In this document: piece after piece, positions 17,329-24,712 of the stretch
Position numbering within the stretch: the stretch's first letter is position 1
Layout of the letters: every line of letters starts with the position of its first letter
Assembly (NCBI RefSeq): GCF_042684645.1
Contig: NZ_JBHULV010000014.1
Coordinates: 1-64,000, forward strand
Source: Pseudopedobacter alpinus
Lineage (GTDB): Bacteria > Bacteroidota > Bacteroidia > Sphingobacteriales > Sphingobacteriaceae
Direction: 5' to 3'
DNA length: 64,000 nt
Made by a program: the position numbers and the translations under genes
Notes under the pieces: model-generated
The model's database searches: none
The model's input: the letters and a program-made list of their open reading frames with translations, nothing else
What the model was told of the DNA's origin: nothing

Positions 17329-18387
17329 TTAATTGAATTTATGAATTTTTTGTAGGAACGCAAAAATTAATTTCGGCATTCCATAATTATAGATTTCATC
17401 AACTTTTACCCAAATGCCATCATTTGTGTTTATGTTATATTTTTCTGCTACACTAATTTCTAAAAACTGAGCATAAATTTTTTGATGCGTTAAAATGTGT
17501 TTTATTTTTTCTGATACTGATTTTATAGCTAATATTTTTTTAAACCATTTTTTATAATCAGCATGGTTTAGTAGTTCTGGTAATTCTGTTGTTTCTGTAA
17601 ACTCAACGCTTGGTAAATCATATAATCCAGCCCAAATATCATTGTTGTTTCTTCGTTTTATTAATATTTCGTTTTGTTCATTAATTAAAATCAAGAAATA
17701 AAAGTAGCGTTCTTTTATTTTTAACTTTTTAAGTTTAACAGGTAAATCATTAATTTTTTGATGCTTGTAGGCATAACAACTTTGTATAAAAGGGCATATT
17801 TGGCAATTGGGGTTTTTGGGTTTACATTGTAATGCACCAAACTCAATCATCGCTTGGTTGTGCTCACCAGCGTTATTTAAATCCAATAAATCATCGGCCA
17901 CAGCCTGAAAGCTTTTTTTACCTTCTGTAGAATTTATAGGTGTATCAATACCAAAATACCTAGCCAAAAGTCTATATACATTACCATCTACCACAGCTTT
18001 AGCCTCATTATTAGAGAAAGAAGAAATTGCGGCTGCTGTATATTCTCCAATACCAGTTAAAGTGATTAAATCTGCATAAGCTGAAGGAAAAACACCGTTA
18101 AAGTCACTCACAATTCTTTTTGCAGTTTTTAGCATGTTCCTGCCTCTAGAGTAATAGCCTAAGCCTTGCCATAAGCGTAAAATTTCATCCTCAGATGCTT
18201 CCGAAAATCTTTTTACAGTCGGAAATGCTTCCGAAAATTTTAAAAAATAAGGCATACCTTGTTCAACTCTTGTTTGTTGCAAAATAATTTCAGACAACCA
18301 AATTAAATAAGCATCGTTTGTATTTCTCCACGGGAGGTCTCTCTTATTGTTTCTATACCAGGTTATTAACTCGTTTGAGAAGTTCAT
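17329..18387 (-). CDS. mutY: A/G-specific adenine glycosylase
   Basis: The 352-residue base-excision-repair enzyme removes adenine mispaired with 8-oxoguanine. It has the WYRNNKRDLPWRNT start, LQQTRVEQGMPYF, the helix-hairpin-helix and catalytic Asp region LTGIGEYTAAAISSF-VDGNVYRL, and the four-Cys iron-sulfur loop C-(6)-C-(2)-C-(5)-C at about residues 192-208. A C-terminal NUDIX-like domain (about 225-350) that reads the 8-oxoG follows. Located just upstream of ssb. Confidence 0.95.
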   Translation of the reverse strand: MNFSNELITWYRNNKRDLPWRNTNDAYLIWLSEIILQQTRVEQGMPYFLKFSEAFPTVKRFSEASEDEILRLWQGLGYYSRGRNMLKTAKRIVSDFNGVFPSAYADLITLTGIGEYTAAAISSFSNNEAKAVVDGNVYRLLARYFGIDTPINSTEGKKSFQAVADDLLDLNNAGEHNQAMIEFGALQCKPKNPNCQICPFIQSCYAYKHQKINDLPVKLKKLKIKERYFYFLILINEQNEILIKRRNNNDIWAGLYDLPSVEFTETTELPELLNHADYKKWFKKILAIKSVSEKIKHILTHQKIYAQFLEISVAEKYNINTNDGIWVKVDEIYNYGMPKLIFAFLQKIHKFN

Positions 18388-18496
18388 TTATTCAAATTAA
18401 TGTAAAAAAATACAGGTGCAAATTGCTTAATTATTGTCTAACAAGGGGTTGAAATAAAAAAATAAGTATTTATTTTTCATATTCAACTAAAAGCAA

Positions 18497-18504
18497 TACT
18501 TTTG
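18497..18504 (+). promoter_or_regulatory. -7 box for the HU gene
   Basis: TACTTTTG matches TAnnTTTG and is followed by a 50-nt leader to the ATG at 18555. AT-rich sequence precedes it; no strong -33 TTTG is seen. Confidence 0.45.
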
Positions 18505-18554
18505 CAACCCCAAATCACTGCACAACATAATAATTTTAAAAGAATATATATACA

Positions 18555-18854
18555 ATGACAAAGGCAGAAATTATAGCAGAAATTGCTAACAAAACCGGAA
18601 TTGAGAAGGTAGATGTACAAGAAACGGTTGAAGCTTTCTTTAAAGTAGTAAAGAACTCAATGGTAAGTGGAGAAAACGTATATGTAAGAGGCTTTGGAAG
18701 TTTTGTAGTTAAGAAAAGAGCTGAAAAAACCGCAAGAAATATCTCAAAAAATACTGCGATTATCATTCCAGAACATTTTGTTCCAAGTTTTAAACCAGCA
18801 AAAGTTTTTGTTGATAAAGTAAAAACAGGTAATAAAGTTACCGCAAACGCTTAA
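18555..18854 (+). CDS. HU/IHF-family DNA-binding protein
   Basis: The 99-residue histone-like protein bends and compacts DNA. It has the N-terminal dimerisation helices (MTKAEIIAEIANKTGIEKVDV, VEAFFKVVKNSM), the conserved GENVYVRGFGSFVVKKRAEKTARN turn-and-arm segment, and the closing PSFKPAKVFVDKV. The Pro at the arm tip is shifted or replaced (NTAIIIPEHFVPSF), typical of one of several HU paralogues in Bacteroidota. It heads a cluster with a TPR protein, a small basic protein and RNase G. Confidence 0.92.
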   Translation: MTKAEIIAEIANKTGIEKVDVQETVEAFFKVVKNSMVSGENVYVRGFGSFVVKKRAEKTARNISKNTAIIIPEHFVPSFKPAKVFVDKVKTGNKVTANA

Positions 18855-18855
18855 T

Positions 18856-19713
18856 ATGATGCTTAAATCTAAACAATACATTTTAATAGGAATAGTAGCT
18901 TTACTAGTTGTTGTTTTGTATAATTTAGATATTAAGGGTTTAGTAAAGCAAGAGGGAGAGAATGAAGGAATGCAAAATACGGCAACTTCTAACGATAAAT
19001 CCCAAACTGTTGAGGTTGAAGCAGCGAGTGTAATTTCTGTGAGTAAACAAATGATAAATGAAAGCCTAGCGGCTGATATTGAAAAACTTGAAAAAGATTT
19101 AGCAGCTGCTTCTGCAGATGAGAAAATAAGTTTACAAGAGCAAATTGCTAAAAAGTGGGATGATGTAAATCAATCTGCGGCAGCAGCTTTTTCTTACGAA
19201 TCAATTGCGAAAGCAAAACCAACATTAAAAAACTGGTTAATTGCTGGCGATAGATTTACAGAAGGTTATCAAAATTTTAGAGATACTACAGCTACTTTAG
19301 GTTTATTAAATAAAGCTATAAATGCTTACAATAAAGCTATCGAGATAGATTCTACTAATTTAGACGCTAAAACAGGTTTAGGCGTAGCTTATGTTACTGG
19401 CACACAAAACCCAATGCAGGGTATTCAATTGCTTTTAGGAGTAGTTAAAGAAGACCCTAAAAATGAAAAAGCAAACATGAATTTAGGTATGTTTTCTATG
19501 AAATCAGGCCAATTTCAAAAAGCGGTGGATAGGTTTAAAACGGTTATAGCTGTAAAACCAACACCAGAAGCATGGTTTTATTTAGGAACCAGCTACGAAA
19601 ATTTAGGTCAAAAATCAGAAGCTGTTTTAGCTTATGAGAAAAGCAAAGAGTTAGCTGCAGATCCAAGTTTAACAGAATTTGTTGACCGTAAAATAAAAGA
19701 ATTAAGTAATTAA
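18856..19713 (+). CDS. TPR-repeat membrane-anchored protein
   Basis: The 285-residue product has an N-terminal transmembrane helix (YILIGIVALLVVVLYNL) and a low-complexity linker. From about residue 140 it carries three tetratricopeptide repeats, including LLNKAINAYNKAIEIDSTNLDAKTG and KAVDRFKTVIAVKPTPEAWFYLG. It begins 1 nt after the HU stop, so they are one transcript. TPRs mediate protein contacts; the partner is unknown. The same HU-TPR-RNase G order recurs in my memory of related genomes, which suggests a conserved but uncharacterised role. Confidence 0.8.
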   Translation: MMLKSKQYILIGIVALLVVVLYNLDIKGLVKQEGENEGMQNTATSNDKSQTVEVEAASVISVSKQMINESLAADIEKLEKDLAAASADEKISLQEQIAKKWDDVNQSAAAAFSYESIAKAKPTLKNWLIAGDRFTEGYQNFRDTTATLGLLNKAINAYNKAIEIDSTNLDAKTGLGVAYVTGTQNPMQGIQLLLGVVKEDPKNEKANMNLGMFSMKSGQFQKAVDRFKTVIAVKPTPEAWFYLGTSYENLGQKSEAVLAYEKSKELAADPSLTEFVDRKIKELSN

Positions 19714-19745
19714 AATAATTAAATAAAACATTAAAATTAAAGATT

Positions 19746-19835
19746 ATGCCAAGCGGTAAAAAAAGAAAAAGACATAAAATGGCCACCCACAAGCGTAAAA
19801 AACGCTTAAGAAAAAACAGACATAAGAAAAAATAG
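19746..19835 (+). CDS. 29-residue highly basic protein, AURKAIP1/COX24-like
   Basis: The sequence starts MPSGKKRKRHKMATHKRKKR and ends RHKKK, with about 60 percent Lys/Arg/His. It is too short for automatic ORF calls but has a start, a stop and a conserved-looking pattern. I recognise it as the small Bacteroidota protein annotated with the AURKAIP1/COX24 domain, related to the mitochondrial small-subunit protein mS38, hence probably a ribosome component (family knowledge plus inference). It lies 32 nt behind the TPR gene and ahead of a terminator-like repeat. Confidence 0.8.
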   Translation: MPSGKKRKRHKMATHKRKKRLRKNRHKKK

Positions 19836-19855
19836 GCAAGCCCTATTTTATTGAT

Positions 19856-19900
19856 AACAAAATATTTATCTCTTAAATTTTAGGGGGTAAATATTTTGTT
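19856..19900 (+). terminator. Inverted repeat after the basic protein
   Basis: A 13-bp perfect inverted repeat (AACAAAATATTTA and complement) with a 19-nt loop containing GGGGG, followed by a T-rich run, suits a terminator for the HU-TPR-small-protein transcript. Confidence 0.5.
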
Positions 19901-19926
19901 TTGTGTTTATTTTTCCTCTGTTGATA

Positions 19927-19949
19927 AAAAGATTGTTAAACAATCTTTT
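19927..19949 (+). promoter_or_regulatory. Hairpin just upstream of the RNase G start
   Basis: AAAAGATTGTT is mirrored perfectly by AACAATCTTTT, ending 15 nt before the TTG start of rng. It could be a short terminator or a leader structure; RNase E/G mRNAs are known to be autoregulated through 5' leader structures in other bacteria. Confidence 0.4.
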
Positions 19950-19964
19950 CTAAAAAAGTAGCTG

Positions 19965-21515
19965 TTGGTAAAGGAGTTAATTATTAATTCGACCCCAAGT
20001 GGGGTTACTATTGCATTACTGCAAGACAAGCAACTGGTAGAACTTAACAAAGAGCAAATTAACAACAGTTATGCTGTTGGGGATATTTATATGGGCAGAA
20101 TTAAGAAAATTATGCCCGGCTTAAATGCTGCTTTTGTTGATGTTGGCTACGAGAAGGATGCTTTTTTGCATTATTTAGACCTTGGCCCACAAGTACAATC
20201 TTTGCTAAAATTAACTAAGCAAGTAAGAGGTAATTCTTATAAAGACCGTTTATTAGATCATTTTAAGAAAGAAACTGATATAGATAAGGGTGGTAAAATT
20301 TCAACCATACTTACTAAAAATCAGTTATTACCTGTTCAAATTGCTAAAGAGCCTATTTCTACAAAAGGCCCTAGGTTAAGCTCAGATTTATCTATTGCAG
20401 GCAGGTTTGTAGTACTAGTCCCATTTTCTGATGTAATTTCTATCTCAAAGAAGATAAGAAGTAACACAGAGCGTACACGCCTAAAAAAAATTGTTGAAGG
20501 CATTAAGCCCTCCAATTTTGGCGTAATTATTAGAACCGTATCTGAGCATAAGGGAGTTGCAGAAATTCAAAAAGATTTATTGGATTTGATCTCTAAATGG
20601 GAAACTTTTATGAAAAAGTTACCACACACAGATCCTTCAAAAAGAATTTTGGGCGAAATGGGTAGGGCTTCAACCATTTTAAGAGATATCTTAAATGATG
20701 ATTTTACCCATATTCATATTAACGACCCCGCCATATACGAAGAGGTGAAATCTTATGTACATGAAATTTCTCCGGAATTGGAGAAAATTGTAAAACTGTA
20801 CAAAGGAAAAGAACCTATTTTCGAACATTTTGGTATCGAAAAGCAAATTAAAGGCTCTTTTGGAAGAACCGTAAATTTAGCTGGTGGCGCCTATTTAGTG
20901 GTTGAGCATACGGAAGCTTTACATGTTATTGATGTAAATAGCGGTAACCGTAATGCAAGCCCAGAAAACCAGGAAGAGAATGCTTTTATGGTTAATAAGG
21001 AAGCTGCTAAAGAGATTGCAAGGCAATTAAGGCTAAGAGATATGGGCGGTATTGTGGTTGTCGATTTTATTGATATGCACAAAGCCCCAAATCGTAAAGA
21101 CTTATTTGATTATCTAAAAGCAGAAATGAATTTAGATAGAGCTAAGCATACTATTTTGCCTCCAAGTAAGTTTGGTTTGGTTCAAATTACGCGTCAAAGG
21201 GTACGCCCAGAGATGAATATTGTAACCAACGAAAAATGTTCTTCTTGTGATGGTACCGGAGAAATTAAAGCAAGTATTGTTTTATTAGATGATATTGTGG
21301 CCAATTTAGATTATGTTTTAAATGAACAAGCAGAAAAAGGAATTACATTATGTGTACATCCTTATGTAGAAGCTTTTATTACTAAAGGATTAGTTTCTTT
21401 ACAAATGAAATGGTTTTTTAAATATGGGCAGTGGGTTAAAGTTAAACCTATCGCTGCTTATCATTTAACAGAATTTCATTTTTTAAGTTCTAAAGAAGAG
21501 GAAATTAAGCTATAA
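19965..21515 (+). CDS. rng: Ribonuclease G/E family endoribonuclease
   Basis: The 516-residue single-strand-specific endonuclease acts in rRNA maturation and mRNA decay. It starts at TTG (MVKELIINSTPSGVTIALL), the normal N-terminus of the family. The S1 domain covers about residues 38-130, the catalytic magnesium-binding Asp lies in HVIDVNSGNRN, and VVDFIDMHK and the zinc-link motif CSSCDGTG follow. It lacks the long C-terminal scaffold of RNase E, hence the RNase G call. Confidence 0.93.
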   Translation: MVKELIINSTPSGVTIALLQDKQLVELNKEQINNSYAVGDIYMGRIKKIMPGLNAAFVDVGYEKDAFLHYLDLGPQVQSLLKLTKQVRGNSYKDRLLDHFKKETDIDKGGKISTILTKNQLLPVQIAKEPISTKGPRLSSDLSIAGRFVVLVPFSDVISISKKIRSNTERTRLKKIVEGIKPSNFGVIIRTVSEHKGVAEIQKDLLDLISKWETFMKKLPHTDPSKRILGEMGRASTILRDILNDDFTHIHINDPAIYEEVKSYVHEISPELEKIVKLYKGKEPIFEHFGIEKQIKGSFGRTVNLAGGAYLVVEHTEALHVIDVNSGNRNASPENQEENAFMVNKEAAKEIARQLRLRDMGGIVVVDFIDMHKAPNRKDLFDYLKAEMNLDRAKHTILPPSKFGLVQITRQRVRPEMNIVTNEKCSSCDGTGEIKASIVLLDDIVANLDYVLNEQAEKGITLCVHPYVEAFITKGLVSLQMKWFFKYGQWVKVKPIAAYHLTEFHFLSSKEEEIKL

Positions 21516-21538
21516 GCCTAAAAAAGTATCTTTTAATT

Positions 21539-21571
21539 CAGCCTATAAGTTTGCTTATAGGCTGTTTTTTT
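21539..21571 (+). terminator. Hairpin terminator after rng
   Basis: An 11-bp stem (CAGCCTATAAG with its complement), a 4-nt loop and a run of seven T make a textbook intrinsic terminator on the plus strand. Confidence 0.9.
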
Positions 21572-21666
21572 ATAGCATCTATTCGTTTACATTTGATTAA
21601 ATTATCAATTAACCCTAGTTTGATAATCAATAATAATTTTAATCTTTATATATTTCTTAATACTAA

Positions 21667-22314
21667 ATGATTATAAAGCCTAAACACCTACCAGTTCCAA
21701 TCCTTAAAATACTAGCTGTTTTTTTAAAGTGGTATATGAAAAGGCGTTTCAATAAATTAGTAATTAATAGTGTTCCTAAAAAAGAAAACCATTCTTATCT
21801 ATTAATGTTTAACCATTTCAGTTTTTGGGATGGTTTATTGGCTATTTATTTATGTTTAAGTTTAAAAGAAAAAGATGATGATTTGAGAAGCATTCATTTT
21901 ATGTCTTTAAAAAAGCAGATGGAAAAAAAGCCATGGCTAAGATATATCGGGAGTTTTTCTGTTGATCCTAGAAAAAAATCTATTAAAGAAAGTCTGGATT
22001 TTGCAGCAGAAATATTAAGTAAACCCGGCAATGTTTTGGTGCTATATCCACAAGGAAACTTAGAATCTAACCATGTTAGGGATATTATTTTACAAGATGG
22101 AATAAATCAGATAGTTCCTAAAATTGCAGGTAATTGCCAATTGGTTTGGAGCAGTAATTTGGTGGAGTATTTTGAAAGTTTAAAACCAACTGTTTACTTC
22201 CACATGATGGATGCTGGCACTAACCACGATTATGATTTTGAAACATTAAGTGCCAAAATTAATGTACATCATAAAGAAGCCATTAAAAAGCAATTCAGAT
22301 TTACAGATAATTAA
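21667..22314 (+). CDS. Lysophospholipid acyltransferase-like protein
   Basis: The 215-residue member of the PlsC/glycerolipid acyltransferase superfamily has the catalytic motif NHFSFWD at about residues 50-56 (HxxxxD) and the downstream LVLYPQGNLES motif that binds the glycerol phosphate. An N-terminal hydrophobic, basic stretch would contact the membrane. The acceptor is not determined; a role in phospholipid or lipid-A-type acylation is likely. Its TAA stop codon is also the left copy of the 3-bp target duplication of a MITE-like element. Confidence 0.8.
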   Translation: MIIKPKHLPVPILKILAVFLKWYMKRRFNKLVINSVPKKENHSYLLMFNHFSFWDGLLAIYLCLSLKEKDDDLRSIHFMSLKKQMEKKPWLRYIGSFSVDPRKKSIKESLDFAAEILSKPGNVLVLYPQGNLESNHVRDIILQDGINQIVPKIAGNCQLVWSSNLVEYFESLKPTVYFHMMDAGTNHDYDFETLSAKINVHHKEAIKKQFRFTDN

Positions 22315-22524
22315 GAGCCTGTTTAAAATTTATCTAATAATTTGTTTATGCTTCTTTTCGGCTACAAATTCGTTAAATTTTTTCGGTACATTAATTTTTT
22401 AAAAGGAACTCAAGAGTGCTAAAGCAGTTTTCGAGATAGTAGCTTTGCCATCTCTCCAAAATTTGCCTCTTTTCGCTCAAAAATAAGCTATAAACATTTT
22501 CACAATATAAATTTAAAAAGGCTC
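22315..22524. mobile_element. MITE-like element, copy 1
   Basis: The 210-bp element begins GAGCCTGTTTAAA and ends with the imperfect complement TTTAAAAAGGCTC, flanked by TAA on both sides (22312-22314 and 22525-22527). Both ends match copy 2 at 38911-39070. This copy has about 50 extra bases in the middle. The two halves are themselves imperfect inverted copies of each other. No transposase is encoded. TNA duplications and GAGCC ends are like those of IS5-group (IS1031-type) elements, which would supply transposase in trans (inference). Confidence 0.75.
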
Positions 22525-22688
22525 TAAAATTTGTTTTTTTTAATTTCTGTTGCAGAAAAATCAACAGCACATTTTTTACAACCACTACTGCAAGATTTTT
22601 TAGCTTTTAAAGTATTGTAAATAAGCCTTGCGACGTAAAAAACAGCACCTATGAATAAAATTATTATCGCTATATTTTGAAAATTCAT
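22524..22688 (-). CDS. FeoB-associated-type Cys-rich membrane protein
   Basis: The 54-residue protein has an N-terminal transmembrane helix (NIAIIILFIGAVFYVARLIY) followed by a basic segment and a cysteine cluster, CSSGCKKC. This layout is the small FeoB-associated Cys-rich protein family, thought to assist ferrous-iron transport; no feoAB is nearby here. The stop codon TAG is completed by the terminal base of the adjacent MITE, so the C-terminus may have been altered by the insertion. A -7 box (TAACTTTG) lies 6 nt upstream of the ATG. Confidence 0.75.
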   Translation of the reverse strand: MNFQNIAIIILFIGAVFYVARLIYNTLKAKKSCSSGCKKCAVDFSATEIKKNKF

Positions 22689-22694
22689 GATGTT

Positions 22695-22702
22695 CAAAGT
22701 TA
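22695..22702 (-). promoter_or_regulatory. -7 box of the Cys-rich membrane protein gene
   Basis: Reads TAACTTTG on the minus strand, 6 nt from the ATG at 22688, predicting a leaderless or very short leader transcript. Confidence 0.45.
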
Positions 22703-22773
22703 ATTTAATATAAATAATAGATAGTCATTTTAAATTCAAATGATTAACCTGCAATAATTACAAATTTAAAGCT

Positions 22774-22781
22774 TACCTTTG
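22774..22781 (+). promoter_or_regulatory. -7 box for typA
   Basis: TACCTTTG matches TAnnTTTG and is followed by GCA and a 26-nt AT-rich leader to the ATG at 22808. Confidence 0.45.
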
Positions 22782-22807
22782 CAGAAATTTTTATAGAGTT
22801 TTTTTGC

Positions 22808-24619
22808 ATGCAAAAGATAAGAAACATAGCGATTATCGCCCACGTTGACCACGGTAAAACCACTTTGGTTGACAAAATTTTACACTCTTGTTCTATCTTC
22901 AGAGATAACGAATCTACAGGAGAATTAATATTAGATAACAACGATTTAGAGCGTGAACGTGGTATTACCATCGTTTCAAAAAACGTATCTGTTCAATATA
23001 AGGACGTGAAAATCAATATTATTGATACTCCTGGTCACGCCGATTTTGGTGGTGAGGTTGAGCGTGTATTGAAAATGGCTGATGGTGTTTTGATATTATG
23101 TGATGCTTTTGAAGGTGCAATGCCTCAAACTCGTTTTGTAACACAAAAAGCTTTGGCTTTAGGTTTAAAACCAATTGTTGTTGTAAACAAAGTAGATAAA
23201 GAAAACTGCCGTCCAGAGGAAGTTTACGAACAAATTTTCGAATTATTCTTCAACTTAGAAGCTACAGAAGAGCAATTAGATTTCCAAGTTATTTATGGTT
23301 CATCTAAACAAGGATGGATGAGTACTGATTGGAAAACCCCTACTGAAAACATTTTCCCTTTAATGGATGCTATTTTGGAAAACATTCCACCAGCACCCAT
23401 ACAAGAAGGTACTTTACAAATGCAAATTACTTCTTTAGATTATTCTTCTTTTGTAGGTCGTATTGCAATTGGTAGAGTTGCCCGTGGAACGATTAAAGAA
23501 AATATGCCAGTTTCTTTAGTGAAACGCGATGGTAAAATTGTAAAATCAAGAATTAAAGAATTATATACTTTTGAGGGATTAGGCAAAGTTAAAGTTGCTT
23601 CTGTTTCTTCTGGAGATATTTGTGCGGTTGTAGGTATTGATGGTTTTGATATTGGTGACACCATTGCTGATTTTGAAAACCCAGAACAATTAGAAGTAAT
23701 TTCTATTGATGAGCCAACAATGAATATGTTGTTTACCATCAATAACTCTCCTTTCTTTGGTAAAGAAGGTAAATTTGTTACTTCACAACGTTTACGCGAG
23801 CGTTTACATAAAGAATTAGAGAAAAATTTGGCTTTACGTTTAGTAGAGACTGATTCTCCAGATTCTTACTTAGTTTACGGACGTGGTATTCTGCATTTAT
23901 CAGTTTTAATTGAAACAATGCGTAGAGAAGGTTACGAAATGCAAGTTGGACAGCCACAAGTTATCGTTAAAATAATTGACGGTGTTAAATGTGAGCCAAT
24001 TGAGACATTAATTGTTGATGTTCCGGGTGAAGTTTCTGGTAAAGTAATTGAATTAGTAACTCAGCGTAAAGGCGAGTTGTTAATTATGGAGCCTAAAGGC
24101 GATTTACAACATTTAGAATTTGATATTCCTGCTCGTGGTATTATAGGTTTACGTAATAACGTTTTAACTGCAACTGCCGGAGAAGCGATTATGGCTCACC
24201 GTTTTAAAGCTTATGAGCCTTGGAAAGGTCCAATCCCAGGACGTTCTAACGGTGTATTGGTTTCTATGGATAAAGGTATGACAACTGCTTATGCAATTGA
24301 TAAATTACAAGATAGAGGTCGTTTCTTTATTGATCCAGGAGTTGATATTTACGAAGGTCAAATTTTAGGAGAGCACATCCGTGATAATGATTTAGTGATC
24401 AATATCACCAAAGGAAAGCAATTAACTAACATGAGAGCTTCTGGTACTGATGATAACACTCGTATTGCCCCAGCTATTAAATTCTCTTTAGAGGAATGTA
24501 TGGAGTACATACAAGCTGATGAGTACATTGAAGTTACACCATTAAGCATCCGTTTACGTAAAATCTATTTAACAGAACAAGAACGTAAGGTTAAAGGAAA
24601 ATCTTTAGTAAATCAATAA
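22808..24619 (+). CDS. typA: Translational GTPase TypA/BipA
   Basis: The 603-residue ribosome-binding GTPase aids late 50S assembly and stress adaptation. It has G1 AHVDHGKTT near residue 12, the switch I RERGITI, G3 DTPGHADFGGE, G4 NKVDKE, EF-G-like domains II, III and V, and the conserved C-terminal segment (KGKQLTNMRASGTDD). Length is typical. It is monocistronic, with its own promoter and the terminator at 24641-24674. Confidence 0.97.
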   Translation: MQKIRNIAIIAHVDHGKTTLVDKILHSCSIFRDNESTGELILDNNDLERERGITIVSKNVSVQYKDVKINIIDTPGHADFGGEVERVLKMADGVLILCDAFEGAMPQTRFVTQKALALGLKPIVVVNKVDKENCRPEEVYEQIFELFFNLEATEEQLDFQVIYGSSKQGWMSTDWKTPTENIFPLMDAILENIPPAPIQEGTLQMQITSLDYSSFVGRIAIGRVARGTIKENMPVSLVKRDGKIVKSRIKELYTFEGLGKVKVASVSSGDICAVVGIDGFDIGDTIADFENPEQLEVISIDEPTMNMLFTINNSPFFGKEGKFVTSQRLRERLHKELEKNLALRLVETDSPDSYLVYGRGILHLSVLIETMRREGYEMQVGQPQVIVKIIDGVKCEPIETLIVDVPGEVSGKVIELVTQRKGELLIMEPKGDLQHLEFDIPARGIIGLRNNVLTATAGEAIMAHRFKAYEPWKGPIPGRSNGVLVSMDKGMTTAYAIDKLQDRGRFFIDPGVDIYEGQILGEHIRDNDLVINITKGKQLTNMRASGTDDNTRIAPAIKFSLEECMEYIQADEYIEVTPLSIRLRKIYLTEQERKVKGKSLVNQ

Positions 24620-24640
24620 GATTTAATTTAAAACATATTT

Positions 24641-24674
24641 AAAAGGTCTCAAGTTTTATAATTTGAGACCTTTT
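24641..24674. terminator. Hairpin terminator after typA
   Basis: A 12-bp perfect stem (AAAAGGTCTCAA with its complement) and a 10-nt loop, followed by TTTTTT, also serves the convergent gene ending at 24713. Confidence 0.85.
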
Positions 24675-24712
24675 TTGTGTCTATATTTTTGATTGCTTAA
24701 TCTTGGTTAAGC

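Noticed and set aside
22391..22585. 64-codon minus-strand ORF
   Set aside because: It lies mostly inside the MITE-like element and overlaps the Cys-rich protein gene in another frame.
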